NCBI RefSeq assembly: GCF_004522105.1
Contig: NZ_SPUJ01000006.1
Location: 62,001-126,000, forward strand
DNA: 64,000 nucleotides
Origin: Nocardioides sp. 1609
Lineage (GTDB): Bacteria > Actinomycetota > Actinomycetes > Propionibacteriales > Nocardioidaceae
Direction of reading: 5' to 3'
The position numbers were made by a program, and so were the translations under genes. Below are positions 56,183 to 64,000 of this stretch, in pieces. The first letter of the stretch is position 1. Each line of letters starts with the position of its first letter. The notes under the pieces were generated by a model. It did not search any database. It saw nothing but the letters and a program-made list of their open reading frames with translations, and was not told the DNA's origin.

Positions 56183-56230
56183 GTCGGTGGGGTGGACTGC
56201 TGCTCCGACAACCGACTCGAGGAGACCGAG

Positions 56231-56605
56231 ATGACCGAGCAGACCGAGATGACCGACAAGACCGGCAGGACCCCCGCCTACGCCGTCGCCTACCTGCGCG
56301 AGGTGGACGTCGGCGACGCGATCATCGAGTACCTCACGCGGATCGACGCCACGCTCGCGCCGTACGGCGGCCGGTTCCTGGTGCACGGCGGGCACATCAC
56401 GCCGGTCGAGGGCACCTGGGACGGCGACGTCGTGGTGATCGCGTTCCCCAGCAGCGGCGCCGCCCGCGCGTGGTACGACTCCGCCGACTACCGGGCGATC
56501 CTGCCGCTGCGTCTCGACCACGCCCGGTCGGTCGCCGCGATCGTCGAGGGCGTGCCGGAGGGCTACCAGGCCGCCGACAAGCTCGCGGTCCTCCGGGGCG
56601 CCTGA
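56231..56605 (+). CDS. DUF1330 family protein
   Basis: 124 residues with an N-terminal polar extension and the DUF1330 core (AYAVAYLREVDVGDAIIEYL, GGRFLVHGGHI, WDGDVVVIAFPSSGAARAWY). The fold is a ferredoxin-like dimer of unknown function. GAGGAGACCGAG before the ATG at 56231 is a good ribosome site. Divergent from an XRE regulator. Confidence 0.9.
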   Translation: MTEQTEMTDKTGRTPAYAVAYLREVDVGDAIIEYLTRIDATLAPYGGRFLVHGGHITPVEGTWDGDVVVIAFPSSGAARAWYDSADYRAILPLRLDHARSVAAIVEGVPEGYQAADKLAVLRGA

Positions 56606-56616
56606 GGCCCGCGGGC

Positions 56617-58077
56617 TCAGCGGGTGAGGAAGGACTGCCGCACCAGGTCCTGAACCGCGGGCAGGTAGGTCGTGCGGACCTCGGCGGCGTCCAGGTCGAG
56701 CAGGACGGCGAGCGCGTCGAGGATCTGGCCGACGGACAGGTCGCCGTCGCAGGTGCCGGCGAGCGCCGCCTCGACCGTGTCGACGGTCCGGGCCCGGCGG
56801 AAGCCGACCTGCTGGCGCAGCACGATCGACTCGGGGTCCTCCGCGCCGACCGGCCCGTACGTCTCCTGGACGACGTCCGGTCGCAGCCGCAGGTGGTCGT
56901 CGAGGCCGACGTCGGCGCGCACGGCGGCGCCCCAGGCGCCGACCGCCTCGGCGATCGGCTGCTCGACGTCGTAGGGCCACGACAGGAGCTCGGTGCGCCC
57001 GTCCGACCCGCCGGCCTCGTGCAGGTTGATCCAGCCGAAGCCGACCGCCTCGATGCCCTGGTCGTCGAACCACGACAGCCAGGTGTCGTAGCGGGTGAGG
57101 TAGTCGGGCGAGCCGTGCAGGCCGGCGTCCTTGAGCCAGAGCTCGACGTAGGACGCCGGGTCGAGCACCTCGCGCTGGACGACGAGCGCGTCGTACCCCT
57201 CGGGCAGCCAGCCCGCCAGCCGCTCGTCCCACGGGCGGTCGCGCTCGATCACCCAGTTGGCCAGCACCTGGCACCAGCCGCCCGGGTTGAGGTGGCGCGG
57301 GGCGGTGCGGACGATGTCCTCGACGACGCGGTCACCGGGGAGCCCGGAGTCGCGGTAGACGAGCCGCTCGCCCGTCGCGGGGGAGATCACGAACGGCGGG
57401 TTGGTCGCGATCAGGTCGAACCGCTCCCCGCGCACCGGCTCGAAGAACGACCCGTCCCGGACGTCGACCTCGACGCCGTTCAGCGCCGCGTTGAAGCGGG
57501 TCACCGCGAGCGCGCGGGCGTTGACGTCGGTCGCGACGACCCGGCCGCTGTGCCGGGCCAGGTGCAGCGCCTGGACGCCGCACCCGGTGCCGAGGTCGAG
57601 GGCCGACCCGACCTCGCCGCGCAGCGTCAGCTGCGCCAGCGACGTCGACGCCGGGCTGATCCCGAGCACGTGGTCGGCCCCGACGCGGTGCGGTCCGCCG
57701 TCGAGACCAGGCGTCAGGTCGCTCACCACCCACAGGTCGACGTCGCCGCCGTCGTGGCCCACGGCGTACGGGCGGCAGTCGAGGCGCGCCGCGACCTCGC
57801 CGACGCTCTGCGCGACCAGCCCGTCGACGGCGAGCCGGTCGACGAGGCCCGGGAGCGCGCGCTCGGCCTCGACGAGCGGCACGGTGGTCTGCAGCAGGAA
57901 CAGCCGGACCAGCGTCTCGAGCGGGCTCCCGCCGCGGGTGCGCGCGAGCCCGGGCGACGTCTCGTTGCGGGCCAGGGCGCCGTGCGCCCGCGTCCCGAGC
58001 AGCTCGGCGACGCCGTCGTAGGTGAAGCCGGCGGTCACGAGGGCGTCGCGGAGGGCGGGAGCGGTGGCCGGGTTCAC
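56617..58077 (-). CDS. SAM-dependent methyltransferase with NPPF motif
   Basis: 486 residues. A N-terminal helical domain of about 150 residues (DUF7059-like) leads to a class I fold with LDLGTGCGVQALHLARH, VVATDVNARALAVTRFN and the NPPFVIS motif, typical of N-methylation of exocyclic amines or glutamine. A C-terminal domain of about 200 residues follows. It may modify ribosomal or protein substrates. The GTG at 58077 is the start. The arrangement in the NPPF methyltransferase group is usual in actinobacteria. Confidence 0.88.
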   Translation of the reverse strand: MNPATAPALRDALVTAGFTYDGVAELLGTRAHGALARNETSPGLARTRGGSPLETLVRLFLLQTTVPLVEAERALPGLVDRLAVDGLVAQSVGEVAARLDCRPYAVGHDGGDVDLWVVSDLTPGLDGGPHRVGADHVLGISPASTSLAQLTLRGEVGSALDLGTGCGVQALHLARHSGRVVATDVNARALAVTRFNAALNGVEVDVRDGSFFEPVRGERFDLIATNPPFVISPATGERLVYRDSGLPGDRVVEDIVRTAPRHLNPGGWCQVLANWVIERDRPWDERLAGWLPEGYDALVVQREVLDPASYVELWLKDAGLHGSPDYLTRYDTWLSWFDDQGIEAVGFGWINLHEAGGSDGRTELLSWPYDVEQPIAEAVGAWGAAVRADVGLDDHLRLRPDVVQETYGPVGAEDPESIVLRQQVGFRRARTVDTVEAALAGTCDGDLSVGQILDALAVLLDLDAAEVRTTYLPAVQDLVRQSFLTR

Positions 58078-58142
58078 GCGCGCAGTCTTGCAGGCCCCGA
58101 CGGGCCCCGGTCGCTGCCCTCCACGCCCCCCGCCTCCGAGAT

Positions 58143-58180
58143 CACGGTGACCCGTCAGTGATCACTGACGGGTCACCGTG
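58143..58180. terminator. Perfect 38-bp palindrome
   Basis: CACGGTGACCCGTCAGTGA followed directly by its complement. It lies 17 bases after the pyrophosphatase stop on the minus strand and just upstream of the methyltransferase start. A stem of about 17 bp with a tight loop is expected. It is probably the hppA terminator, but no U-tract follows. Confidence 0.7.
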
Positions 58181-58197
58181 GCGGTGCGTGGTGCGGG

Positions 58198-60489
58198 TCA
58201 GGCCTTCGACGTCGCCGCCGGTGCGTCGTCGTTGATGCTCGAGCCGCGTCGCTTCGAGATGACGATCGCGATCACGATGATCGCGGTCGCGACCAGGGCG
58301 ATCAGGATGCGGAGCGGGTCGTTCTCGTCCTCGCCGATGCTCATCGACACCACCGCGCTCGCGATGAGGAGCGAGACCAGGTTCATCACCTTGATGAGCG
58401 GGTTGATCGCGGGGCCGGCGGTGTCCTTGAACGGGTCGCCGACGGTGTCGCCGATGACCGTGGCCGCGTGGGCGTCGGAGCCCTTGCCGCCGTGGGCGCC
58501 GTCCTCGACGAGCTTCTTGGCGTTGTCCCACGCGCCGCCGGCGTTCGCCAGGAAGACGGCCATCAGGGTGCCGGTGCCGATCGCGCCGGCCAGGAAGCCC
58601 GCCAGCGCGGTGGCGCCGAGGCCGAAGCCGACCGCGATCGGCGCCATCACGGCCAGGATGCCCGGCGCGACGAGCTCGCGCAGCGAGTCGCGGGTGACGA
58701 TGTCGACGACCTTGCCGTACTCCGGGCGACCGGTGCCCTCCATGATCCCGGGGATGTCGCGGAACTGGCGGCGCACCTCCATCACGACGGCGCCGGCGGC
58801 ACGGGCCACGGCGTTGATCGCGAGTCCGGAGAACAGGAAGACGACGGCCGCACCGAGCAGCACGCCGACCAGCACCGCCGGGTCGTAGACCAGGAAGCTG
58901 AGTCGGTCGTCCTCGGTCGGGTTCGCCTCGAGCACGGCCTCGGCGACCGAGGTCGCGTAGGACCCGAAGAGCGCGGTGGCGGCCAGCACGGCGGTCGCGA
59001 TCGCGATGCCCTTGGTGATCGCCTTCGTGGTGTTGCCGACGGCGTCGAGGTCGGTGAGGATCTTCGCCCCCTCCTCGCTGACGTCGCCCGACATCTCCGC
59101 GACGCCCTGGGCGTTGTCGGAGACCGGTCCGAAGGTGTCCATCGCGACGATCACGCCGACCGTGGTGAGCAGGCCGGTGCCGGCCAGCGCCACCGCGAAC
59201 AGCGACACCGTGAGGGTGGCACCGCCGAGGAGGTAGGCGCCGAACACGGCGGCCCCGATGACCAGCGTCGTGTAGACCGCCGACTCGAAGCCGACCGAGA
59301 GGCCGGAGAGGATGACGGTGGCCGCGCCGGTCAGCGAGGTCCGGCCGACGCCCTTCACGGGCTCGTACTCGGTGCCGGTGTAGTAGCCGGTGAGGGCGAG
59401 GATGCCGGCCGACATCACGATGCCGATGACGACGGCGGCCGAGGCGATGACCCGCGGGTCGCCGTCGATGCCGGAGAACTCCAGGCCGAAGTCGGCGAAC
59501 TCGCCGGGCAGGTAGACGAACGAGACGATGACGCTGGCGACCGCGGCGATGGCCGAGGAGAGGTAGAACGACCGGTTGATGGTGACCAGGCCGTTCTCGC
59601 CGGCCTTCGGGTTCGTCAGGTAGACGCCCACGACGGCGGTGAGCGCGCCGATGGCCGGGATGAGCAGCGGGAAGACGAGACCCTTGTCGCCGAAGACCTG
59701 CGAGCCGAGGATCAGCGCGGCCACCAGCGTGACGGCGTAGGACTCGAACAGGTCGGCGGCCATGCCGGCGCAGTCGCCGACGTTGTCGCCGACGTTGTCG
59801 GCGATCGTGGCGGCGTTGCGCGGGTCGTCCTCGGGGATGTTCTGCTCGACCTTGCCGACCAGGTCGGCGCCGACGTCGGCGGCCTTGGTGAAGATGCCGC
59901 CGCCGACCCGCATGAACATGGCCAGCAGCGCGGCCCCGAAGCCGAAGCCCTCGAGCACGTGGGCAGCGTCGTCCTGGAAGAACAGCACGACGAGGCTCGC
60001 ACCCAGCAGGCCGAGGCCGACGGTGAGCATGCCGACCATCGCGCCGGTGCGCAGGCCGATCCGCATCGCCGGCTCGCGACCGACGGTGTTGGCGGCCGCG
60101 GCGACGCGGAGGTTGGCGCGCACGGCGAGGCTCATGCCGAGGTAGCCGACCGCGGCCGAGAACCCGGCGCCGACGAGGAAGAACACCGAGCGGAAGATCC
60201 GGACGGTGGTGTCCTCGGCGGGCAGGGCCAGCAGGGCGAAGAAGGCGACCGCGGCGAAGACCGCCAGGGTGCGGAACTGACGCTGCAGGTAGGCGTCCGC
60301 GCCCTCCTGCACCGCCTGGGCGATCGTCTTCATGTTCGGCGTGCCCTCGTCGGCGGCCAGCACCTCGCGGCGGAAGACCACGGCCATCGCGAGGGCGCCG
60401 ATCGAGATCAGGGCGACGATGATGACCAGGACGAGGTTGCCGCCTGCTACTTCCACGTCGGCAACAGCTGCGGGATGGATCCCGGCCAT
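58198..60489 (-). CDS. hppA: H+-translocating membrane pyrophosphatase
   Basis: 763 residues with about sixteen helices. The catalytic loop is ADVGADLVGKVEQNIPEDDP and DNVGDNVGDCAGMAADLFES. The specificity motif is GNTTKAITKG with Lys489, which indicates the K+-independent proton pump type. It hydrolyses PPi and moves H+ out. CACAGGAGGAACC before the ATG is a strong ribosome site. The genome position next to bldG and topA is typical of actinobacteria. Confidence 0.96.
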   Translation of the reverse strand: MAGIHPAAVADVEVAGGNLVLVIIVALISIGALAMAVVFRREVLAADEGTPNMKTIAQAVQEGADAYLQRQFRTLAVFAAVAFFALLALPAEDTTVRIFRSVFFLVGAGFSAAVGYLGMSLAVRANLRVAAAANTVGREPAMRIGLRTGAMVGMLTVGLGLLGASLVVLFFQDDAAHVLEGFGFGAALLAMFMRVGGGIFTKAADVGADLVGKVEQNIPEDDPRNAATIADNVGDNVGDCAGMAADLFESYAVTLVAALILGSQVFGDKGLVFPLLIPAIGALTAVVGVYLTNPKAGENGLVTINRSFYLSSAIAAVASVIVSFVYLPGEFADFGLEFSGIDGDPRVIASAAVVIGIVMSAGILALTGYYTGTEYEPVKGVGRTSLTGAATVILSGLSVGFESAVYTTLVIGAAVFGAYLLGGATLTVSLFAVALAGTGLLTTVGVIVAMDTFGPVSDNAQGVAEMSGDVSEEGAKILTDLDAVGNTTKAITKGIAIATAVLAATALFGSYATSVAEAVLEANPTEDDRLSFLVYDPAVLVGVLLGAAVVFLFSGLAINAVARAAGAVVMEVRRQFRDIPGIMEGTGRPEYGKVVDIVTRDSLRELVAPGILAVMAPIAVGFGLGATALAGFLAGAIGTGTLMAVFLANAGGAWDNAKKLVEDGAHGGKGSDAHAATVIGDTVGDPFKDTAGPAINPLIKVMNLVSLLIASAVVSMSIGEDENDPLRILIALVATAIIVIAIVISKRRGSSINDDAPAATSKA

Positions 60490-60665
60490 GGTTCCTCCTG
60501 TGTGTCAGGGCGTGCGTGAGCGGGCCGGATGTGACCCAGGTCTCGAGGGGACCGAGCCGGAGTTTACGCAGAACCCACCCCCTCGCAGGCACGGGAGGTG
60601 ACGTGCGTCACGCGCGTGTCGCGGGGCAGACCTCGGCAGGGGCTGCGGGTGGGCGCGCCGCAGCT

Positions 60666-60682
60666 CCGGTCCGTCGGACCGG
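60666..60682. terminator. Hairpin after the STAS gene
   Basis: CCGGTCC-GTC-GGACCGG, a perfect 7-bp stem, lies 24 bases past the STAS gene stop on the minus strand. Confidence 0.4.
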
Positions 60683-60705
60683 TGCGGTGGTGGCAGTGGC
60701 CGGCG

Positions 60706-61044
60706 TCAGGCCCCGGCGAGGGCCGCGTCGGCGGAGTCGTGGATGACGAACACCTTGGCGAGGCCGGTGATCCGGAAGATCTTGAGGAGCCGGTCCTGGT
60801 TGCAGACCAGGCTCAGCGAGCCGTCGTGGGCCCGGACCTTCTTCAGGCCACCGACCAGGACGCCGAGACCGGTGGAGTCGAGGAACTCGACCGCCTCCAT
60901 GTCGATGACCAGGTGGTAGGTGCCGGCGGCCACGAGCTCGGTGATGCGGTCGCGCAGCTTCGGGGCCGTGTAGACGTCGATCTCCCCGCCTACGGCGACG
61001 ATGGTTCGCCCGCCGACGTCGCGCGTCTCGAGACTCAGATCCAC
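60706..61044 (-). CDS. bldG: Anti-sigma factor antagonist (STAS), BldG-like
   Basis: 112 residues starting [20 protein letters not shown]. The phosphoserine motif is [15 protein letters not shown], with the Ser at about residue 57. The rest ([40 protein letters not shown]) is very close to Streptomyces BldG. It partners an anti-sigma factor in developmental or stress control. GGGAG before the GTG at 61044 fixes the start. No anti-sigma gene lies beside it. Confidence 0.92.
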   Translation of the reverse strand: MDLSLETRDVGGRTIVAVGGEIDVYTAPKLRDRITELVAAGTYHLVIDMEAVEFLDSTGLGVLVGGLKKVRAHDGSLSLVCNQDRLLKIFRITGLAKVFVIHDSADAALAGA

Positions 61045-61236
61045 GAAGCTCTCCCAGAAGTACGTGCAGGATGACCTGTCGGGAACCGCGGCGCCCGACA
61101 CTCGGCCGGGAATATCAAACCACGGCATCGATCAGCACGCACACAGAAGTAAAGAGTTACGGCGTGCCGCGGGCGCCCAGCACGGCGGACCCGGCGTGTC
61201 CGGACGCTGTCCCTGCCGTGTGCCACGATCGCAAGC

Positions 61237-63633
61237 GTGCCCTCCCCCGCTGCCGCCCCGCCCGCCGGGGCCGGGCTCCGGGCCGGCCGCTCGGTGGCCG
61301 GGCTGCTCGACCGGCTCGCCGCCGTGCCGGGACGCGAGGGACGTCTCACCCACGTCGAGGTGCGGCCCTCGCGGCCGGCCCGGCACGCCGACTGGCCGGC
61401 CTGGGTCGCTCCGTCGGTGGTCGAGGGGTTCCGGGCGCGCGGGGTCGCGCGTCCCTGGGCCCACCAGGTCGAGGCCGCCGAGGCCGCCTGGGCCGGGCGG
61501 CACGTCGTGCTCTCCACCGGCACGGCGTCCGGCAAGTCGCTCGGCTACCAGCTGCCCGCGCTGTCGGCGGCGCTCGAGGGGCGCGGCGAGCGGCGCGGAC
61601 GCGGCGCCGGCACGCTCTACCTGGCGCCGACGAAGGCGCTCGCCCACGACCAGCTCGAGTCGCTGCTCGCGCTGCGGCTCGACGCGCGGATCACCACGTG
61701 CGACGGCGACAGCAGCCACGACGAGCGCGACTGGGCCCGCGCGCACGCCGAGTACGTGCTGACCAACCCCGACATGCTGCACCGCTCGATCCTGCCGGGG
61801 CACCAGCGGTGGGCGACGTTCCTCGGCTCGCTGCGCTACGTCGTCGTCGACGAGTGCCACCACTACCGCGGGGTCTTCGGGGCGCACGTCGCCCACGTGC
61901 TGCGACGGCTGCGACGGGTCTGCGCCTCCTACGGCGCCTCGCCGACCTTCGTCCTGGCCTCGGCCACGACCGCGGAGCCGGCACTGACCGCGGCCCGGCT
62001 CACCGGCCTCGACGTCGAGGCCGTCACCGACGACGGCTCGCCGCGGGGCGAGGTCACGCTGGGGCTGTGGGAGCCGCCGCTCACGTCGTACGTCGGGGAG
62101 AACGGCGCCCCGGTGCGCCGGGCCGCCACGTCGGAGACCGCCGACCTGCTCGCCGACCTCGTGGCCGAGGACGTGCACACCCTGGCGTTCGTGCGCTCGC
62201 GACGCGGGGTCGAGCAGGTCGCGCTCACCGCGGCGGCGCTGCTGGAGGAGGTCGACCCGGCGCTGGCCGGCCGGGTGGCGGCCTACCGCGGCGGCTACCT
62301 GCCCGAGGAGCGCCGGGCCCTGGAGGGCGCGCTGCGGCGCGGCGAGCTGGTCGGGCTGGCGGCCACGAACGCCCTCGAGCTCGGCATCGACGTCAGCGGG
62401 CTCGACGCCGTCCTCATCGCCGGCTTCCCGGGCACCCGGGCGGCGCTGTGGCAGCAGGTCGGCCGGGCCGGCCGCGACGCCCAGGACGCACTCGGGATCC
62501 TCGTCGCGCGCGACGACCCGCTCGACACCTACCTCGTGCACCACCCCGACGCGCTGCTCGGCCGACCGGTCGAGGCGCACGTCTTCGACCCCGGGAACCC
62601 CTACGTGCTCGGCCCGCACCTCTGCGCGGCCGCGCAGGAGGTGCCGCTCACCGAGGCCGACCTGCCGATCTTCGGGCCGACCGCCCGCGAGGTGGTCGAC
62701 GCGCTGGTCGAGCGCGGCCTGCTGCGCCGGCGTCCGCGCGGCTGGTTCTGGACCGACCGGCGCCGCGCCGCCGACCTCACCGACATCCGCAGCGCGGGCG
62801 GCTCCCCGGTCACGCTCGTCGAGGACGTCACCGGCCGCGTGATCGGCACGGTCGACGCCGGGCGGGCCCACGGCACCGCCCACACCGGTGCGGTCTACCT
62901 GCACCGCGGCGAGACCTGGCTGGTCGGTGAGCTCGACCTCGAGAGCCGGGTCGCCACCCTCGAGCGGGCCGACCCGGGCTACACCACCTCGGCCCGCGAC
63001 GTGACCGACATCGGGATCGTCGAGGAGCGCGAGCACCGCTCGTGGGGACGGTGCCGGCTCTCCTTCGGCGCCGTCGAGGTGTCGCAGCAGGTCGTGTCGT
63101 ACCTCAAGCGCCGCCAGCCGCACGGCGACGTGATCGGCGAGGTGCCGCTCGACCTGCCGGCGACCTCGCTGACCACGACGGCCGTCTGGTGGACGGTGCC
63201 CGACGACGTCCTCGCCGCGTCCGGCCTGCTCGAGGCCGACCTGCCCGGCTCGGCCCACGCCGCGGAGCACTGCGCGATCGGGCTGCTCCCCCTCGTCGCG
63301 ACCTGCGACCGCTGGGACATCGGCGGCGTCTCGACCGCCCGGCACGCCGACACCGGTGAGCTGACCGTCTTCGTGCACGACGGCCAGCCCGGCGGCGCCG
63401 GCTTCTCCGAGCGCGGCTTCCACGCGGCCCGCCGCTGGCTGACGGCGACCCGCGAGGCGATCGCGTCGTGCGCCTGCGAGCGGGGCTGCCCGTCGTGCGT
63501 GCAGTCGCCCAAGTGCGGCAACCAGAACAACCCGCTCGACAAGGCCGGCGCGGTCGCCCTGCTCGACGTGCTGCTCACCGAGGCCGACGACGACCCCGGC
63601 GAGGACGGCCCGGACGGCGCCGGCAGGGCGTAG
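61237..63633 (+). CDS. DEAD/DEAH-box helicase of the MrfA/YprA type
   Basis: 798 residues. Walker A is TGTASGKSLGYQ, the box is VVVDECHHYRG, and motif VI is QQVGRAGRDAQD. The C-terminal domain carries the four-cysteine cluster CACERGCPSCVQSPKCGN (DUF1998-like). In Bacillus subtilis MrfA, this enzyme is a 3'-5' helicase of a nucleotide-excision-independent repair pathway. The GTG at 61237 follows a CACGAT -10 by seven bases, so it may be leaderless. Divergent from bldG. Confidence 0.93.
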   Translation: MPSPAAAPPAGAGLRAGRSVAGLLDRLAAVPGREGRLTHVEVRPSRPARHADWPAWVAPSVVEGFRARGVARPWAHQVEAAEAAWAGRHVVLSTGTASGKSLGYQLPALSAALEGRGERRGRGAGTLYLAPTKALAHDQLESLLALRLDARITTCDGDSSHDERDWARAHAEYVLTNPDMLHRSILPGHQRWATFLGSLRYVVVDECHHYRGVFGAHVAHVLRRLRRVCASYGASPTFVLASATTAEPALTAARLTGLDVEAVTDDGSPRGEVTLGLWEPPLTSYVGENGAPVRRAATSETADLLADLVAEDVHTLAFVRSRRGVEQVALTAAALLEEVDPALAGRVAAYRGGYLPEERRALEGALRRGELVGLAATNALELGIDVSGLDAVLIAGFPGTRAALWQQVGRAGRDAQDALGILVARDDPLDTYLVHHPDALLGRPVEAHVFDPGNPYVLGPHLCAAAQEVPLTEADLPIFGPTAREVVDALVERGLLRRRPRGWFWTDRRRAADLTDIRSAGGSPVTLVEDVTGRVIGTVDAGRAHGTAHTGAVYLHRGETWLVGELDLESRVATLERADPGYTTSARDVTDIGIVEEREHRSWGRCRLSFGAVEVSQQVVSYLKRRQPHGDVIGEVPLDLPATSLTTTAVWWTVPDDVLAASGLLEADLPGSAHAAEHCAIGLLPLVATCDRWDIGGVSTARHADTGELTVFVHDGQPGGAGFSERGFHAARRWLTATREAIASCACERGCPSCVQSPKCGNQNNPLDKAGAVALLDVLLTEADDDPGEDGPDGAGRA

Positions 63634-63636
63634 CCT
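63631..63636 (+). promoter_or_regulatory. -10 box TAGCCT of a leaderless promoter
   Basis: TAGCCT overlaps the helicase stop codon and lies six bases before the ATG at 63643. Confidence 0.5.
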
Positions 63637-63642
63637 GCAGCC

Positions 63643-63954
63643 ATGCTGATCCTGGGCCTCGTGGTCATCCTCGTGGGGGCCGTCCTCGTCGTCGGAGGCC
63701 TGTTCACGACCGAGGTGAAGGGCGGCGACGTCGAGATCCTCGGCGTCGGTGTCAGCCCATCGGCTCTCTTCGTCGTCGGGCTGGTGGCCGGTCTCTGCAT
63801 CCTGGTGGGCCTGTGGCTCACGAAGTGGGGCACCCAGCGCGGGCTGCGCCAGCGCAAGGAGCAGAAGAAGATCGACGAGCTCTCCGAGAAGCTCGACCGG
63901 GCCGACGCCGGACGCCGTCGCGACCTCGACGACGACCCCGACTACCGGGCCTGA
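63643..63954 (+). CDS. Small two-helix membrane protein
   Basis: 103 residues with helices MLILGLVVILVGAVLVVGGL and ALFVVGLVAGLCILVGLWL, and a charged C-terminal coiled coil (QRKEQKKIDELSEKLDRADA) in the cytoplasm. The start appears leaderless. Nothing assigns a function; it resembles small actinobacterial membrane proteins of unknown role. Confidence 0.75.
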   Translation: MLILGLVVILVGAVLVVGGLFTTEVKGGDVEILGVGVSPSALFVVGLVAGLCILVGLWLTKWGTQRGLRQRKEQKKIDELSEKLDRADAGRRRDLDDDPDYRA

Positions 63955-64000
63955 GCCGGCCCGGCCCGCGCCTGGGCGGCGAGGTCGCCGGACTGACCGA

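Overview
The window is very GC-rich chromosomal DNA from an actinobacterium. Genes have strong third-position G/C, frequent GTG starts, many 4-bp stop/start overlaps (GTGA, ATGA) and many apparently leaderless starts. The right-hand block (holB, tmk, topA, hppA, a bldG-like STAS gene, an MrfA-type helicase) resembles a conserved actinobacterial neighbourhood. A Nocardioides-like member of the Nocardioidaceae is my best inference; no rRNA or marker was available to prove it. I saw no insertion sequence, prophage or CRISPR array, and no gene-free stretch exceeds 300 bases.

Layout. 1-0.9 kb: a membrane gene cut by the left edge, a 27-bp tandem repeat and a lipoprotein. 1.0-6.8 kb: an arsenic island with three separate arsenate reductases, an ArsR-ArsC fusion, an aquaglyceroporin, an ArsO-like flavoprotein and an ArsR-ArsN (GNAT) fusion. 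No Acr3 or ArsB pump is present. 6.9-14 kb: APH-family kinase, alcohol dehydrogenase, small envelope proteins, a two-gene ABC exporter with an XRE regulator, a GNAT. 14-20.7 kb: PAS histidine kinase, two luciferase-like oxidoreductases, an ECF sigma factor with a membrane partner. 20.8-27.4 kb: a 1446-residue secreted mosaic protein ending in a collagen-like tract, a second collagen-like protein, and a methyltransferase operon with an untracked 55-residue ORF. 27.6-36.4 kb: a LAL/LuxR regulator, then an XRE/MmyB-controlled set (cupin, cyclophilin-like lipoprotein, MFS, zinc alcohol dehydrogenase) and a TetR/SDR pair. 36.5-39.1 kb: type III PLP decarboxylase plus MFS exporter. 39.2 kb: tRNA-Thr(CGT). 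39.4-43.9 kb: DUF1800/DUF1501 export pair, a small zinc-ribbon protein and a LysR regulator. 43.9-49.2 kb: MoxR-DUF58-VWA operon, secreted protein, tripeptidyl-peptidase-like hydrolase. 49.2-64 kb: core replication and housekeeping genes, a DUF2510 membrane protein, an XRE/DUF1330 pair, a methyltransferase, H+-pyrophosphatase, BldG-like protein, helicase and a small membrane protein.

How the parts work together. The arsenic island can reduce arsenate and let arsenite leave through a channel, sense arsenite with two different ArsR fusions and acetylate an organoarsenical. Two promoters in the 31-34 kb cluster share the same operator at the same distance from the -10 box, which ties the XRE/MmyB regulator to the dehydrogenase and MFS genes. 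Several divergent regulator/target pairs (ArsR, TetR, LysR, XRE) have readable palindromes. The most unusual items are the shared operator, the pump-less ars island with two fused regulators, the mosaic collagen-tailed phosphoesterase-like protein, and small translationally coupled ORFs that simple ORF calling misses.
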